This document shows, piece after piece, positions 22,239 through 32,031 of a stretch of 48,534 bases of DNA; positions within the stretch are counted from its first letter, which is position 1; the number at the start of each line of letters is the position of its first letter. The notes beneath the pieces were generated by a model. That model was given only the letters and a program-made list of their open reading frames with translations. It was not told where the DNA came from and did not search any database. The DNA comes from Lachnospiraceae bacterium (GTDB lineage: Bacteria; Bacillota; Clostridia; Lachnospirales; Lachnospiraceae), in assembly GCA_017440575.1 (NCBI GenBank), contig JAFSGY010000033.1, positions 1 to 48,534 on the forward strand, in the 5' to 3' direction. The position numbers were made by a program, and so were the translations under genes.

Positions 22239-24020
22239 ATGTATTATCCGGAAGAGCTGATTGAAGAGATTAGACAGAAAAATGATATAGTAGATGTGAT
22301 TTCCGGTTATGTAGGATTACAGAAAAAGGGCGGTAACTATGTTTGCTGCTGTCCTTTCCATAGTGAAAAGACACCATCCTTTTCCGTAAATCGAAACAGG
22401 CAGATTTATAAATGCTTTGGCTGTGGAGAGGGTGGAAATGTGGTAACCTTCGTTATGAAGTACGAGAATTGTACGTTTCCAGAGGCGATAAAACAGCTTG
22501 CAGATAAAGCAGGAGTAGCATTGCCTGAGATGGAGTATTCCGAGGAGGCAAAGAGGCGGGAAACAAGACGTCAGAGGCTGTTAGAGGTCAATAAGGAAGC
22601 GGCAAAGTTCTATTTTTACCAGCTTCGGACACCTCATGGAGTCAAGGCTAAGGAATACTTGGACAAGCGTCAGCTTTCTGATGAGGTAAGAAAGAACTTC
22701 GGACTAGGCTATGCACCGGTACGGGGGGAAGAACTACTTGCTTATTTGAGGCAGAAGGGCTTTTCTGATGATTTGATTCGTGATGTGGGACTTGCGAAAA
22801 TGGATGAACGCCGCGGAACAACAACGCAGTTCTGGAATCGAGTCATGTTCCCAATCCAGGATATTAATCACAGGGTAATTGGTTTTGGTGGACGTATCAT
22901 GGGAGAGGCTGACAGCGGACCCAAATACTTAAATTCACCGGAAACAGAGATTTTTGATAAGAGCCGTAATCTATATGGTATGAATTATGCCAGAAGTGCA
23001 CGGGCAGGCAATATTATTTTGTGTGAGGGCTACATGGATGTTATTTCCATGCATCAGGCAGGCTTTACACAGGCAGTGGCATCCCTTGGAACTGCATTTA
23101 CACCAGGACAGGCTGGCTTGATTAAAAAGTATACGAGAGATGTTCTGCTGGCATATGACAGTGATGGCGCAGGTGTTAAGGCGGCGCTTAGAGCGATTCG
23201 CATTTTACGTGATGCAGGAATGTCAGGCAAGATTATTAATATGAGTCCGTATAAGGATCCGGACGAATTTATGAAGAATATGGGTAAGGATGCTTTTCAG
23301 GACAGAATCAATCATGCAGAGAATTCTTTTATGTTTGAGATTCGGATTCTGGAACGAGACTTTGATATGAATGACCCGGAGGAAAAGACGAATTTCCATA
23401 ATGCAATAGCGAAGAAGCTGTGTGAGTTCAGCGAGGATGTAGAGCGTGAGAACTATATCGAGGCGGTTGCTGAGAAGTATCACATAGGATTTGACAATCT
23501 GCGCAAGCTGGTAGTGAATACGGCAGCGAAGGCGGGTGGCTATGCTGTAGTACCGGAGAGACCGAAGTCTGGTATTCAGAAGAAGAATACACCGGAGGAA
23601 AATGTAAAGAAGTCTCAGAGGCTTCTGCTTACATGGCTTACGGATTATCCGCAGCTATATCATAAGATTAAGGCATATATTACCCCAGCGGATTTTACCA
23701 TTGAATTATATAGTAAAGTAGCGGAAAGGATGTTTTCCGATATTATGAACAACTCTTTGAATCCAGCAGGCATTATCAATATGTTTGCGGATGAGAAGGA
23801 ACAGAGTGAGGCGGCTTCCCTTTTTACAACTAAGCTGCCAGAGCTTGAGAGCGAGCAGGAGAAGGAAAAGGCATTTCATGATATCCTGCTTAGTGTGAAG
23901 CGTAACAGCTTCAATTACTATTCCGAGAGGCTTGGCGTTGATCTTAGTGCGATGAGTCAGGTTATTGAAGGAAAAAAAGCACTGGAAGAACTTAGCAAAA
24001 TGCATATTTCTTTGAATTAA
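22239..24020 (+). CDS. dnaG: DNA primase
   Basis: Synthesises RNA primers at the replication fork. 593 aa: CHC2 zinc-binding domain with C38, H41, C59 and C62 (CPFH...CFGC), the central catalytic core with a TOPRIM domain from about residue 255 (ILCEGYMDV and [10 protein letters not shown] holding the acidic metal ligands), and a C-terminal helicase-binding region. Ribosome-binding site GAGGAG. Second gene of the macromolecular-synthesis operon, followed 35 nt later by rpoD. Confidence 0.97.
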   Translation: MYYPEELIEEIRQKNDIVDVISGYVGLQKKGGNYVCCCPFHSEKTPSFSVNRNRQIYKCFGCGEGGNVVTFVMKYENCTFPEAIKQLADKAGVALPEMEYSEEAKRRETRRQRLLEVNKEAAKFYFYQLRTPHGVKAKEYLDKRQLSDEVRKNFGLGYAPVRGEELLAYLRQKGFSDDLIRDVGLAKMDERRGTTTQFWNRVMFPIQDINHRVIGFGGRIMGEADSGPKYLNSPETEIFDKSRNLYGMNYARSARAGNIILCEGYMDVISMHQAGFTQAVASLGTAFTPGQAGLIKKYTRDVLLAYDSDGAGVKAALRAIRILRDAGMSGKIINMSPYKDPDEFMKNMGKDAFQDRINHAENSFMFEIRILERDFDMNDPEEKTNFHNAIAKKLCEFSEDVERENYIEAVAEKYHIGFDNLRKLVVNTAAKAGGYAVVPERPKSGIQKKNTPEENVKKSQRLLLTWLTDYPQLYHKIKAYITPADFTIELYSKVAERMFSDIMNNSLNPAGIINMFADEKEQSEAASLFTTKLPELESEQEKEKAFHDILLSVKRNSFNYYSERLGVDLSAMSQVIEGKKALEELSKMHISLN

Positions 24021-24055
24021 GGATAAAAATAATATGGTATGGAGGATTAACCAGA

Positions 24056-25168
24056 ATGGATGAAAACACACAAGCAAAATTTGAAGTGAAAGTGAAAGAG
24101 TTATTGGCGCTGGCCAAGAAGAAGAAAAATGTGCTAGAATATCAGGAAATCAGTGACTTCTTCAAGGAATTTAATCTTGAGGAGGAACAATTTGAGAAGA
24201 TTCTTGAAGCATTAGAGCAGAGTAATGTTGATGTACTTCGTATTACTGAGGATGACGATATTCCTGATGAAGAACTTCTTCTGTCAGAGGAAGACGAAGT
24301 GGATATGGAATCCATTGATCTCTCTGTACCTGATGGTGTTGGTATTGAAGACCCTGTCAGAATGTATTTAAAGGAAATTGGTAAGGTTCCGTTGTTAAGC
24401 GCTGAAGAAGAGATTGAGCTTGCTAAGCGTTTGGAGGTTGGTGATGAAGAGGCTAAGAAGCGTCTTGCAGAAGCAAACCTTCGTCTTGTTGTAAGTATTG
24501 CAAAGAGATATGTAGGAAGAGGCATGCTGTTCCTTGACTTGATTCAGGAAGGAAATCTTGGTCTGATTAAGGCGGTTGAGAAGTTTGATTACCGTAAGGG
24601 ATTTAAGTTCTCTACGTATGCAACATGGTGGATTAGACAGGCGATTACAAGAGCGATTGCAGATCAGGCAAGAACAATCCGTATCCCTGTTCATATGGTA
24701 GAAACGATTAATAAGCTGATTCGTGTCAGCAGACAGTTGTTACAGGAATTAGGCCGGGAACCGTCTCCAGAGGAGATTGCAAAGGAAATGAATATGCCGG
24801 AAGACAGAGTTCGTGAGATTTTAAAGATTTCTCAAGAACCGGTTTCCCTAGAAACTCCTATCGGTGAAGAGGAAGACAGCCATTTAGGTGACTTTATTCA
24901 GGATGATAACGTTCCGGTACCGGCAGATGCGGCAGCATTTACTTTGTTAAAGGAACAGTTGGTAGAGGTGCTTGATACCTTAACAGATAGAGAGCAAAAA
25001 GTATTAAGACTTCGTTTCGGTTTAGATGATGGAAGAGCAAGAACGCTTGAAGAAGTTGGTAAGGAATTCAATGTTACCAGAGAGCGTATCAGACAGATTG
25101 AGGCGAAGGCATTGCGTAAGCTTCGTCATCCATCCAGAAGCCGTAAGCTGAAGGATTATTTGGATTAA
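24056..25168 (+). CDS. rpoD: primary RNA polymerase sigma factor (sigma-70/SigA)
   Basis: 370 aa. Short acidic region 1.1, region 1.2 ([18 protein letters not shown]), region 2 with the -10 recognition part ([20 protein letters not shown]), region 3 and region 4 with the -35 helix-turn-helix ([20 protein letters not shown]). This length and domain set is that of the housekeeping factor of low-GC Gram-positives. GGAGG 9-10 nt upstream. Follows dnaG in the classical order. Confidence 0.97.
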   Translation: MDENTQAKFEVKVKELLALAKKKKNVLEYQEISDFFKEFNLEEEQFEKILEALEQSNVDVLRITEDDDIPDEELLLSEEDEVDMESIDLSVPDGVGIEDPVRMYLKEIGKVPLLSAEEEIELAKRLEVGDEEAKKRLAEANLRLVVSIAKRYVGRGMLFLDLIQEGNLGLIKAVEKFDYRKGFKFSTYATWWIRQAITRAIADQARTIRIPVHMVETINKLIRVSRQLLQELGREPSPEEIAKEMNMPEDRVREILKISQEPVSLETPIGEEEDSHLGDFIQDDNVPVPADAAAFTLLKEQLVEVLDTLTDREQKVLRLRFGLDDGRARTLEEVGKEFNVTRERIRQIEAKALRKLRHPSRSRKLKDYLD

Positions 25169-25191
25169 TTAACATTCAAGGAGTAATGAGA

Positions 25192-26010
25192 ATGCTATTA
25201 TCAGATAGAATGCAGGCGGTTGTAGGGCTGGTTGAGCCCTGCGAGCGCTTTGCAGATATAGGCTGTGACCATGGCTATGTAGCCATGGAGCTTATAAAAC
25301 GTCGGATTTGCAACGAAGTAATAGCCATGGACATTAATCAAGGACCGCTGCAGCAGGCTAAGAGTAATATAAAAGAATACGGAATGCAGGAATACATTCA
25401 GACGAGATTGTCAGATGGTGTGGAAGCATTAGAGCCGGGTGAGGTTGATGGAATAATATGTGCAGGTATGGGCGGAAAATTAATTATTCATATTCTGACA
25501 CAGAAAAAAGATGTCATCAGTCGGATGACACAGCTGATACTGCAGCCACAATCAGAGATAGATGAGGTTCGTAGTTTTCTTAGGGAATCAGGTTTTGTAA
25601 TAGATAAGGAAGATATGATTTTCGAGGACGGAAAGTATTATCCGATGATGCATGTAGTGCCATGTGCATTTGGCAAGCAGGAGAAGCAGATAGCTGACAA
25701 TCTAGCTGAAAAATGCAAAAAGACAGGAACACAGCATGCAGAGAATGTAGAACCGCCAAGTATTTCTGAAGTTTCTAAAGAAGAAGCACAAAAGCTTCTC
25801 AGAGTTCAGGATAGATTTGGACCATATCTTTTGGCAAAGTCTCATCCTGTCTTGAAAAGGTATCTTTTGTGGCAGAAAGAGAACTATGAGAATATTAGAG
25901 GGAATCTTATAAGCCAGAAAAAGAGTACGCCAAGACAGCAGTATCGTATTGCGGAGCTTGATGAGGAACTGAGTGATATTGTTTTTTGTTTATACAATTA
26001 TTTTTCATGA
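25192..26010 (+). CDS. trmK: tRNA (adenine-22-N1)-methyltransferase
   Basis: 272-aa class I SAM methyltransferase making m1A22 in tRNA. Motif I FADIGCDHGYVAMELIK is at about residues 20-36 and the acidic AMDINQGPL follows; CAGMGGKLI is the family motif around residue 87. Start at ATG 25192 preferred over 25186 because AAGGAG is then 8 nt away. It lies directly after rpoD (23 nt), as in many Firmicutes. The C-terminal part is helical with a basic end, probably for tRNA binding. Confidence 0.9.
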   Translation: MLLSDRMQAVVGLVEPCERFADIGCDHGYVAMELIKRRICNEVIAMDINQGPLQQAKSNIKEYGMQEYIQTRLSDGVEALEPGEVDGIICAGMGGKLIIHILTQKKDVISRMTQLILQPQSEIDEVRSFLRESGFVIDKEDMIFEDGKYYPMMHVVPCAFGKQEKQIADNLAEKCKKTGTQHAENVEPPSISEVSKEEAQKLLRVQDRFGPYLLAKSHPVLKRYLLWQKENYENIRGNLISQKKSTPRQQYRIAELDEELSDIVFCLYNYFS

Positions 26011-26027
26011 CCAAGGAGTAGACGTGT

Positions 26028-26810
26028 ATGAAGTGCTATGAAATCATAGAAAAATTAGAAACACTTTCGCCGGTATCCTATGCTGAAAGCTGGGATAATA
26101 TTGGCTTGCTTGCCGGAAGAAGAGATAAGGAAGTAAATACAATCTATATTGCACTCGACGCTACGGATGATGTGATAGAGGAGGCAGTCCGCCTAAAGGC
26201 GGATCTCCTTTTGACGCATCATCCTCTTATTTTTAAGAAGATGAGCAGAGTCAATACAGACGATTTTATCGGAAGGCGAGTATTTCGCCTGATTCAAAAT
26301 GACATCAATTATTATGCTATGCATACGAATTTTGATGTTATGGGGATGGCAGATGCAGCTGCCGATGAATTGAAGCTACAAAACAGTAAGGTGCTGAATG
26401 TGACATATGAAGATGATATTTCCAAGGAAGGATGTGGGCGTTCTGGTATGCTTCCGAAGAAAATGAGTCTTGCAGAATGTGCAGAATTGGTAAAGAAGAC
26501 ATATCAAGTACCAAATGTAAGGGTATTCGGCAATCTGGCAGATATGGTAGAGGTAGCGGCTGTAATGCCAGGGTCTGGCGGAAGCTACATCCAGGATGCG
26601 TTACGAGCAGGAGCTGATGTGATGATTACGGGGGATATTGATCATCATGAGGGGATTGATGCGGTTGCTCAGGGACTCAATGTAATTGATGCAGGGCATT
26701 ATGGAATTGAGAAGCTGTTTATACCATATATGAAGGAATTTTTACATAGGGAGTTACCAGATATACAGTTATATCAGGCAGAGTTAAAGGAACCGTTTGT
26801 TGTAGTTTAA
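26028..26810 (+). CDS. Nif3-like dinuclear metal centre protein
   Basis: 260-aa NIF3/YqfO-type protein, annotated elsewhere as GTP cyclohydrolase 1 type 2. Metal-ligand motifs are present: LLTHHPLIF (about 60-68), HTNFD (about 105) and near the C-terminus GDIDHHEGID and DAGHYGIEK. It is the short form, without the PII-like insert of Bacillus YqfO. Physiological substrate unresolved in the family. Adjacent to trmK (17 nt), a very conserved pairing. Confidence 0.9.
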   Translation: MKCYEIIEKLETLSPVSYAESWDNIGLLAGRRDKEVNTIYIALDATDDVIEEAVRLKADLLLTHHPLIFKKMSRVNTDDFIGRRVFRLIQNDINYYAMHTNFDVMGMADAAADELKLQNSKVLNVTYEDDISKEGCGRSGMLPKKMSLAECAELVKKTYQVPNVRVFGNLADMVEVAAVMPGSGGSYIQDALRAGADVMITGDIDHHEGIDAVAQGLNVIDAGHYGIEKLFIPYMKEFLHRELPDIQLYQAELKEPFVVV

Positions 26811-26841
26811 TAAAATTGTGTAAAACAGAGAAAGGTTGGGG

Positions 26842-28512
26842 ATGAATATGAAGCAAACTTACAAGGTTACAATTGGGGAAGAAGTAAGAGAATATGCTAG
26901 TGGAACTACATTTGGAATGATAGCGGAAGAATATCAGAAGGGGTATGACCACCAGATTGCTCTTGCAGTAAGAAATGGCAAGATTAAGGAGCTGTTCAAG
27001 CGAGTTGACAGGGACTGTACGTTGGAGTTCCTGACATTAGCAGATGATGCAGGGCATAAGACCTATAATCGTACAGCAACACTTATCATGATGAAGGCAA
27101 TTACAGAAGTAGTAGGTGCTGACAGAGTAGAGAAAATTAAAATGGAATTTGCAATCGGAAATGGCTACTACTGTTCGAAAAAGGGAGATTTTACGGTTAC
27201 TAAGGAACTGGTAGAGCATGTAAAGACTAAGATGCGTGACTATGTTTCACGTAATTTACCGATTATTAAGACTTCTATGCCAATTGAGGACGCTAATATT
27301 TTGTTTGAGAAGCAGAAGATGCTGGATAAGAAGAATCTGTTCCGTTATCGTGGCAGTTCATCGGTGAATGTATACGATTTGGATGGATATTATGACTATT
27401 TTTATGGTTCCATGCTTCCTAGCACCGGTTATGTGAAATATTTTGATGTTTTACCGTATAGAGATGGATTTATGCTAGTATTGCCACGTAAGAATAATCC
27501 GACTGTAGTAGAGCCATTTGAGGAGAGTGCAAAGCTTTTTTCAACAATGGAGATGGCATCGGACTGGGGGATTAAACTTGGTATTGATACAGTAGCTGAT
27601 CTGAATGATCAGATTCGAAATGGCGATTTCAATGAGCTTATGTTGGTGCAAGAAGCTCTTCAAGAAAGCAGAATTAGCGAGATTGCTTCGGATATCGTAT
27701 CTAGAGGTGGTGTAAAGTTTGTTATGATTGCAGGTCCTTCTTCGTCTGGAAAAACAACCTTTTCACACAGATTGTCCGTACAGTTGCGAACACATGGGTT
27801 GACACCGCATCCGATAGCAGTGGATGACTATTTCGTAGATAGAGAGAAGACACCGAGACAGCCAAATGGCGATTATGATTTTGAATGTCTTGGGGCAATT
27901 GATATCGAACAGTTCAATCATGATATGTGTGAGTTACTTGCAGGTAAAAGGGTAGAACTTCCACACTTTAATTTTGTAACAGGTAAGAGAGAATACAAGG
28001 GTAACTTCAAACAGCTAGGACCAGATGATATTTTGGTTATTGAAGGTATTCATGGATTGAATGATAAAATGTCTTATTCATTACCGGCAGAGAGTAAATA
28101 TAAGATTTATATCAGTGCGTTGACTACATTAAATGTTGATGAGCATAATCGAATTCCTACCACAGATGGTAGATTGCTTCGTCGTATGGTAAGAGATGCC
28201 AGAACAAGAGGAGCCAGTGCAAAGAGAACGATACAGATGTGGCCATCGGTAAGAAGAGGCGAAGAGGAGAATATCTTCCCATTTCAGGAAAGTGCAGATG
28301 CGATGTTTAACTCTGCTTTAATTTATGAAATATCTGTCTTAAAACAGTTTGCAGAACCATTGCTTCACAGCATCCAGCCGGGTGAACCGGAGTACTTTGA
28401 GGCAGTGCGCATGCTCAAGTTCTTAAGCTATTTCCTTGGCGTAAGTACCGAAGACTTACCAAAGAACTCTATTGTGAGGGAATTTGTAGGTGGAAGCTGC
28501 TTTAAGGTGTGA
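26842..28512 (+). CDS. uridine kinase-like nucleoside kinase with threonyl-tRNA-synthetase-like N-terminus
   Basis: 556 aa. The N-terminal 65 residues look like a TGS domain, followed by a segment resembling the second additional domain of ThrRS (about 65-220), then a P-loop kinase of the uridine kinase/phosphoribulokinase type: GPSSSGKTT at 298-306, VDDYFVDREKTP, VIEGIHGLND, and an Arg-rich lid RLLRRMVRDARTRG. Function is inferred as nucleoside phosphorylation; the reason for the synthetase-like front is unknown. ATG 26842 chosen because GAAAGG lies 6 nt upstream. Last gene of the operon; no hairpin terminator seen before the rnpB promoter. Confidence 0.85.
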   Translation: MNMKQTYKVTIGEEVREYASGTTFGMIAEEYQKGYDHQIALAVRNGKIKELFKRVDRDCTLEFLTLADDAGHKTYNRTATLIMMKAITEVVGADRVEKIKMEFAIGNGYYCSKKGDFTVTKELVEHVKTKMRDYVSRNLPIIKTSMPIEDANILFEKQKMLDKKNLFRYRGSSSVNVYDLDGYYDYFYGSMLPSTGYVKYFDVLPYRDGFMLVLPRKNNPTVVEPFEESAKLFSTMEMASDWGIKLGIDTVADLNDQIRNGDFNELMLVQEALQESRISEIASDIVSRGGVKFVMIAGPSSSGKTTFSHRLSVQLRTHGLTPHPIAVDDYFVDREKTPRQPNGDYDFECLGAIDIEQFNHDMCELLAGKRVELPHFNFVTGKREYKGNFKQLGPDDILVIEGIHGLNDKMSYSLPAESKYKIYISALTTLNVDEHNRIPTTDGRLLRRMVRDARTRGASAKRTIQMWPSVRRGEEENIFPFQESADAMFNSALIYEISVLKQFAEPLLHSIQPGEPEYFEAVRMLKFLSYFLGVSTEDLPKNSIVREFVGGSCFKV

Positions 28513-28525
28513 TGAATTTTTGCAC

Positions 28526-28552
28526 GTAATCATGAAGGTACTGAATGATTAT
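28526..28552 (+). repeat. covarying hairpin repeat, copy 3
   Basis: GTAATCA, loop TGAAGGTACTGAA, TGATTAT. A stem pair at a different position than in copy 2 has changed on both arms, and one terminal G-T replaces G-C. It lies between the kinase gene and the rnpB promoter. Confidence 0.7.
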
Positions 28553-28554
28553 GT

Positions 28555-28584
28555 TTGACAAAACGAAAAGAATAAGTATATAAT
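28555..28584 (+). promoter_or_regulatory. promoter of rnpB
   Basis: TTGACA (28555-28560), 18-bp spacer, TATAAT (28579-28584); the RNA start at 28591 is 7 nt downstream. Confidence 0.88.
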
Positions 28585-28590
28585 GATACG

Positions 28591-28954
28591 GCAAGTGCGG
28601 CAAATGATCGCGGCTCCATTTTTTGGGGGTGAGGAAAGTCCGGGCTTCACAGGGCAGGATGCCGGATAACGTCCGGTGGAGGTGACTCCAAGGCCAGTGC
28701 AACAGAAATAAACCGCTCGATTAATCGAGTAAGGGTGGAAAGGCAGTGTAAGAGACTACCGCCTCTAAGGTAACGAGGAGGGCACATGTAAACCCCATCC
28801 GAAGCAAGACCAAGTTAGGAAACGATAGGTTTGCCCGACCTGTTTCCAGGTAGGTCGCTTGAGGCTGTTGGTAACAGCAGTCCTAGATAGATGATCATTC
28901 GTGTCATGAGGAGACTTGTGGCGCCGACATAACCCGGCTTATCGCTGCGCTTGC
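28591..28954 (+). ncRNA. rnpB: RNase P RNA, type A
   Basis: Catalytic RNA that matures tRNA 5' ends. P1 is closed by GCAAGTGCGGC (28591-28601) with GCTGCGCTTGC (28944-28954), including G-U pairs. Conserved blocks are visible: GAGGAAAGTCCGGGC near 28632, GCCAGTGCAACAGAAA near 28693, and ACATAACCCGGCTTATCG near 28928. Type A is inferred from the arrangement after the ACAGAAA block. About 364 nt. Own promoter and terminator. Confidence 0.95.
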
Positions 28955-28981
28955 AATATAAACAGGAATAATTAGAGTATG

Positions 28982-29025
28982 AAAAAAGGCATTTGTGGTT
29001 TATATATACTACAAATGCCTTTTTT
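28982..29025 (+). terminator. terminator of rnpB
   Basis: AAAAAAGGCATTTGT and ACAAATGCCTTTTTT pair over 15 bp around a 14-nt loop. Confidence 0.92.
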
Positions 29026-29093
29026 AGCACTTTTCTTTTATGCATTTCTATTTCATAATGCTTCAAATTATGTTAAATTGGTAAATAGGTATC

Positions 29094-29113
29094 GTTACTG
29101 TCTGAACAGTAAT
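29094..29113 (+). repeat. short hairpin, possible second-type repeat
   Basis: GTTACTGT-CTGA-ACAGTAAT. The stem is nearly that of 39089-39114 (GTTACTG/CAGTAAC) but with a four-base loop. It lies in the leader before the protease gene. Confidence 0.4.
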
Positions 29114-29140
29114 ATAGAATTAAGAGAGAATAGAATCATA

Positions 29141-30004
29141 ATGAAACAAATAATGACAGAACTTATTCGTGTTAGTATACTTATCATAGTGTGTTGCTTG
29201 AGCGTAATAACAGTAACCGCAGAAGAAGTCATCATCGAAAGTATAACTTCCGAAGAAATATGTCCATGGGATAACCGTCCTCTTATTCAGTCTACCACAT
29301 ATGAAGACGAATACTTAGGTGCAGTAAAGCTTGGTGCACTGATTATGCCGGAGCTTGCAGGAGCGAATGAAGAAACCCTGTATGAAGAAGCAGCTAAATG
29401 TGTAGTTCGTATCGTCATGGGGCAATATGCCGGAAGTGGCTTAATATGGAGCATGGAAGAAGAGGGAATGGTCATAGCGGCGAATAAGCATTTGCTTAGA
29501 GAGGCAGCGTATGGAACCGTGACCTTTTCGAACGAAATGGTTTTACCGGCAGAAATCTTGGCTTTTTCACAGGAATATGATTTAGGCTTTTTATTTATTC
29601 CAAGAGAAGAGCTGACTTCTGAGTTATTGAGGGATTGCTATGGGGTTAGAAGAATACAAATGGTGTCGGAGAAGGCAGGAGAACAGATAGAGGAAAAGCT
29701 AGAAAATCAGAACATTATGCAGATCGCCTCATCACAACAGGCAGCAGCAGATTGCTACAAGGGAAGTGTGAAGGGGATAAGCTTTGTGCCGGAGTTTCAA
29801 GTCTTCCTGTTGGAAACAGCGTGCTATTCCAAGGCCGGGATGTCCGGTGGAGGCGTTTTTGATGAAAAAGGCTATTTGTTGGGAATGATAGCAGGTGGCA
29901 ATGTGGAGTTGGAGGCTTCTGTGAGGGAATCGGAGATTACTTATAGCATACCGGCTTGGCAGATAGAGGAAGAATACCGGCAATTACGAATAACAGAGCA
30001 GTAA
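29141..30004 (+). CDS. exported trypsin-like serine protease
   Basis: 287 aa. The start at 29141 is chosen because the preceding codons run back through the rnpB terminator and because it gives a clear signal peptide (MKQIMTELIRVSILIIVCCL), probably cleaved after TVTA. The mature part reads as a chymotrypsin-fold protease: AGSGLIW, H117 in AANKHLL, D147 in YDLGFL and S235 in GMSGGGV. All three triad residues are present, in the order of DegP/HtrA-like proteases, but there is no PDZ domain. Substrate unknown. Only a weak AAGAGAG ribosome-binding site. Followed 28 nt later by an acetyltransferase gene. Confidence 0.8.
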   Translation: MKQIMTELIRVSILIIVCCLSVITVTAEEVIIESITSEEICPWDNRPLIQSTTYEDEYLGAVKLGALIMPELAGANEETLYEEAAKCVVRIVMGQYAGSGLIWSMEEEGMVIAANKHLLREAAYGTVTFSNEMVLPAEILAFSQEYDLGFLFIPREELTSELLRDCYGVRRIQMVSEKAGEQIEEKLENQNIMQIASSQQAAADCYKGSVKGISFVPEFQVFLLETACYSKAGMSGGGVFDEKGYLLGMIAGGNVELEASVRESEITYSIPAWQIEEEYRQLRITEQ

Positions 30005-30032
30005 GGAACAAAGAAGGTTAGGAAATAGACAG

Positions 30033-30518
30033 ATGATAATCAGAAATGCAGTATTAGAAGACATGGATCAGATTATGGAGGTGTATCGCCTTGCAAAAGA
30101 GTACATGGTTGCTTCGGGAAATCCGAATCAATGGATTAACGGATATCCGGCAAGAGAGACCATTGAAAAGGATATAAACAGGCAGCAATTTTATGTATGT
30201 GAAGAGAATGGACAGATTCACGGAGCGTTTATGTTTTTTATTGGTGAGGAACCTACCTATCAGGTAATAGTAGATGGCTCATGGAAGAATGAAGAACTTT
30301 ATGGAACGATTCATAGACTCGGTAGTGATGGGAAATATAAGGGGATTTTTCAGGGATGTCTTGCTTTTTGTAGAGAAAAGCATGCTAATCTGAGGGCTGA
30401 TACACATCAGGATAATAAAACCATGCAGCATTTACTGGAGAAGCATGGTTTTGAACGTTGTGGGATTGTTTATATGAAAGACGGGAGTATGCGAATTGCA
30501 TATCAGTTAACAGATTAG
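30033..30518 (+). CDS. GNAT-family N-acetyltransferase
   Basis: 161 aa. GNAT fold with N-terminal IRNAVLEDMDQIMEVYRLAK, central strand FYVCEENGQIHGAFMFFIG, and the C-terminal LRADTHQDNKTMQHLLEKHGFERCGIVY, which is the typical helix-strand pair after the acetyl-CoA loop. The classical R/QxxGxG/A loop is replaced by a poorly matching segment, so acceptor and exact activity are unknown. Ribosome-binding site TAGGAAA. Likely co-transcribed with the protease gene. Confidence 0.85.
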   Translation: MIIRNAVLEDMDQIMEVYRLAKEYMVASGNPNQWINGYPARETIEKDINRQQFYVCEENGQIHGAFMFFIGEEPTYQVIVDGSWKNEELYGTIHRLGSDGKYKGIFQGCLAFCREKHANLRADTHQDNKTMQHLLEKHGFERCGIVYMKDGSMRIAYQLTD

Positions 30519-30581
30519 TAGGGCTTTTGCTATATGACAGTGGATGACAATAAAATATTATAATATAAGGAGAAGGATAAG

Positions 30582-31376
30582 ATGGTGGAATTAGTATTGA
30601 AAATTGTAGACAAGGATGGAAATGTTCTTGTACAGAAAAAGGAAACAGATGAGGTACATGTCGTATATGAACAGGCATATCAGCCGGGAGATTGTATTGA
30701 ATTCGAGATTTCGGATAAGAATCAGTATGTATGGCTACAGCTTGACGATGCACTTGGAAAGTCTATGGTATATCTTACAGGAAATTTCTCATATTGTATT
30801 CCATTTGAGGAAAAGAGAACGAACCTCTCACCAAAGGCTTTTTGGGGAGAGAAACATTTGTTATCTGCAAGAGTAGCAAGGGATTATGAGGTTACACAGT
30901 ATCGTAATCTTGCATACAACGTATGTGACCAGCATTTGATTGAGAATTTATATCCACATGCAACGGCAAATGTAGAGACAAGAGGAGAAGCTGTGTTTGC
31001 GGTACAGAATGCAATTGATGGTGTGACAATGAATGTGAGCCATGGAGAATGGCCATATGAGTCGTGGGGAATTAATCGTCAGGATGATGCCAAAATGCGT
31101 ATTGATTTTGGGAGAGAGGTGGAGGTTAATAGACTGATTCTGTATACTAGAGCTGATTTTCCACATGATAACTGGTGGGAGCAGGTGTCCTTTACCTTTT
31201 CTGATGGTAGCAGTCTGGATATGAAGATGGAAAAGAGCTATAAGCCACATGAGATTACTTTTGCGGTAAAGAAGATAACATGGCTGGAAATGCATGATAT
31301 GAAAAAAGCAGATGACCCATCACCGTTCCCTGCTTTGACACAGATAGAGGTCTATGGAACAGAAAGTACGAAATAG
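30582..31376 (+). CDS. carbohydrate-binding-like (galactose-binding fold) protein
   Basis: 264 aa, no signal peptide. The N-terminal half is beta-rich; the C-terminal half (about 125-260) contains AIDGVTMNVSHGEWPYESWG, MRIDFGREVEVNRLILYTRADFPHDNWW and ends LTQIEVYGTE, a pattern typical of F5/8-type C (discoidin-like) domains that bind sugars. Being cytosolic, it may bind or act on an intracellular glycoside; no catalytic residues can be assigned. AAGGAGAAGG upstream. Common in Lachnospiraceae, function unknown to me. Followed by the deaminase gene at 12 nt. Confidence 0.65.
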   Translation: MVELVLKIVDKDGNVLVQKKETDEVHVVYEQAYQPGDCIEFEISDKNQYVWLQLDDALGKSMVYLTGNFSYCIPFEEKRTNLSPKAFWGEKHLLSARVARDYEVTQYRNLAYNVCDQHLIENLYPHATANVETRGEAVFAVQNAIDGVTMNVSHGEWPYESWGINRQDDAKMRIDFGREVEVNRLILYTRADFPHDNWWEQVSFTFSDGSSLDMKMEKSYKPHEITFAVKKITWLEMHDMKKADDPSPFPALTQIEVYGTESTK

Positions 31377-31388
31377 GAGAGTGGCGTT

Positions 31389-31886
31389 ATGGTAAGACCG
31401 GAAGGAATGAAGCGAATTTCCAAAGTAGATGCATATTTGAACTGTGCAGAGAACTTTGCTTATCGAAGTACTTGTATTAAGCGAAAATATGGCGCTGTTA
31501 TTGTGAAAGACGATGCGGTTATATCGACAGGCTATAATGGTTCGCCCAGAGGTTTTGAGAATTGTTGTGATGTTGGAGAGTGTCCGCGAATACGAATGAA
31601 TCTTCATCAGGGTGAGGGATATGGTATGTGTCGTGCCGTGCATGCTGAGGCAAATGCGCTATTAAATTGTTCCAGAGAGCAGACCATTGGTGCAGATTTG
31701 TATCTGGCAGGTATTAATCCGTCCGATTTGTCGGTACATAAGGCAAAGCCTTGCCCGCTTTGTGCCCGAATGATTATTCAGGCAGGAATCCGCAACGTAT
31801 ATCTCCGTCATGGTGAGGGAGAAAATAATTACGAGATGATTCCGGCAGTAGAGCTAGAGTGGTACACAAAAGACGAGATGAAATAA
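31389..31886 (+). CDS. deoxycytidylate deaminase-like protein
   Basis: 165 aa, of the dCMP/ComE-type zinc deaminases. Zinc site and catalytic Glu: HAE at 85-87 and PCPLC with C122 and C125. The N-terminal KRKYGAVIVKDDAVISTGYNGSPRG and the Cys-rich CCDVGECPR insert are typical of dCMP deaminases, which make dUMP for thymidylate synthesis. ATG 31389 has GGAG 8-9 nt upstream. Confidence 0.88.
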   Translation: MVRPEGMKRISKVDAYLNCAENFAYRSTCIKRKYGAVIVKDDAVISTGYNGSPRGFENCCDVGECPRIRMNLHQGEGYGMCRAVHAEANALLNCSREQTIGADLYLAGINPSDLSVHKAKPCPLCARMIIQAGIRNVYLRHGEGENNYEMIPAVELEWYTKDEMK

Positions 31887-32031
31887 TACATTTTATCATT
31901 TATCTTTTTTTCATGCTTTTTTAATCCTTGCCACTATGGTATTTTGTAGTTTAATGTGCTAGTATTAGTAAGTTGAAGGTAACTACAGAATACAGAGTGG
32001 TTATAAGGAAATCGTATAGGAGGTTAGAACA

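Noticed and set aside
28979-29140. 54-codon N-terminal extension of the protease gene
   Set aside because: It would start inside the rnpB terminator; the signal peptide begins naturally at 29141.
30519-30581. Promoter before the carbohydrate-binding-like gene (TTGCTA and TAAAAT)
   Set aside because: The -35 match is poor and other overlapping alternatives are equally good; not firm enough to list.
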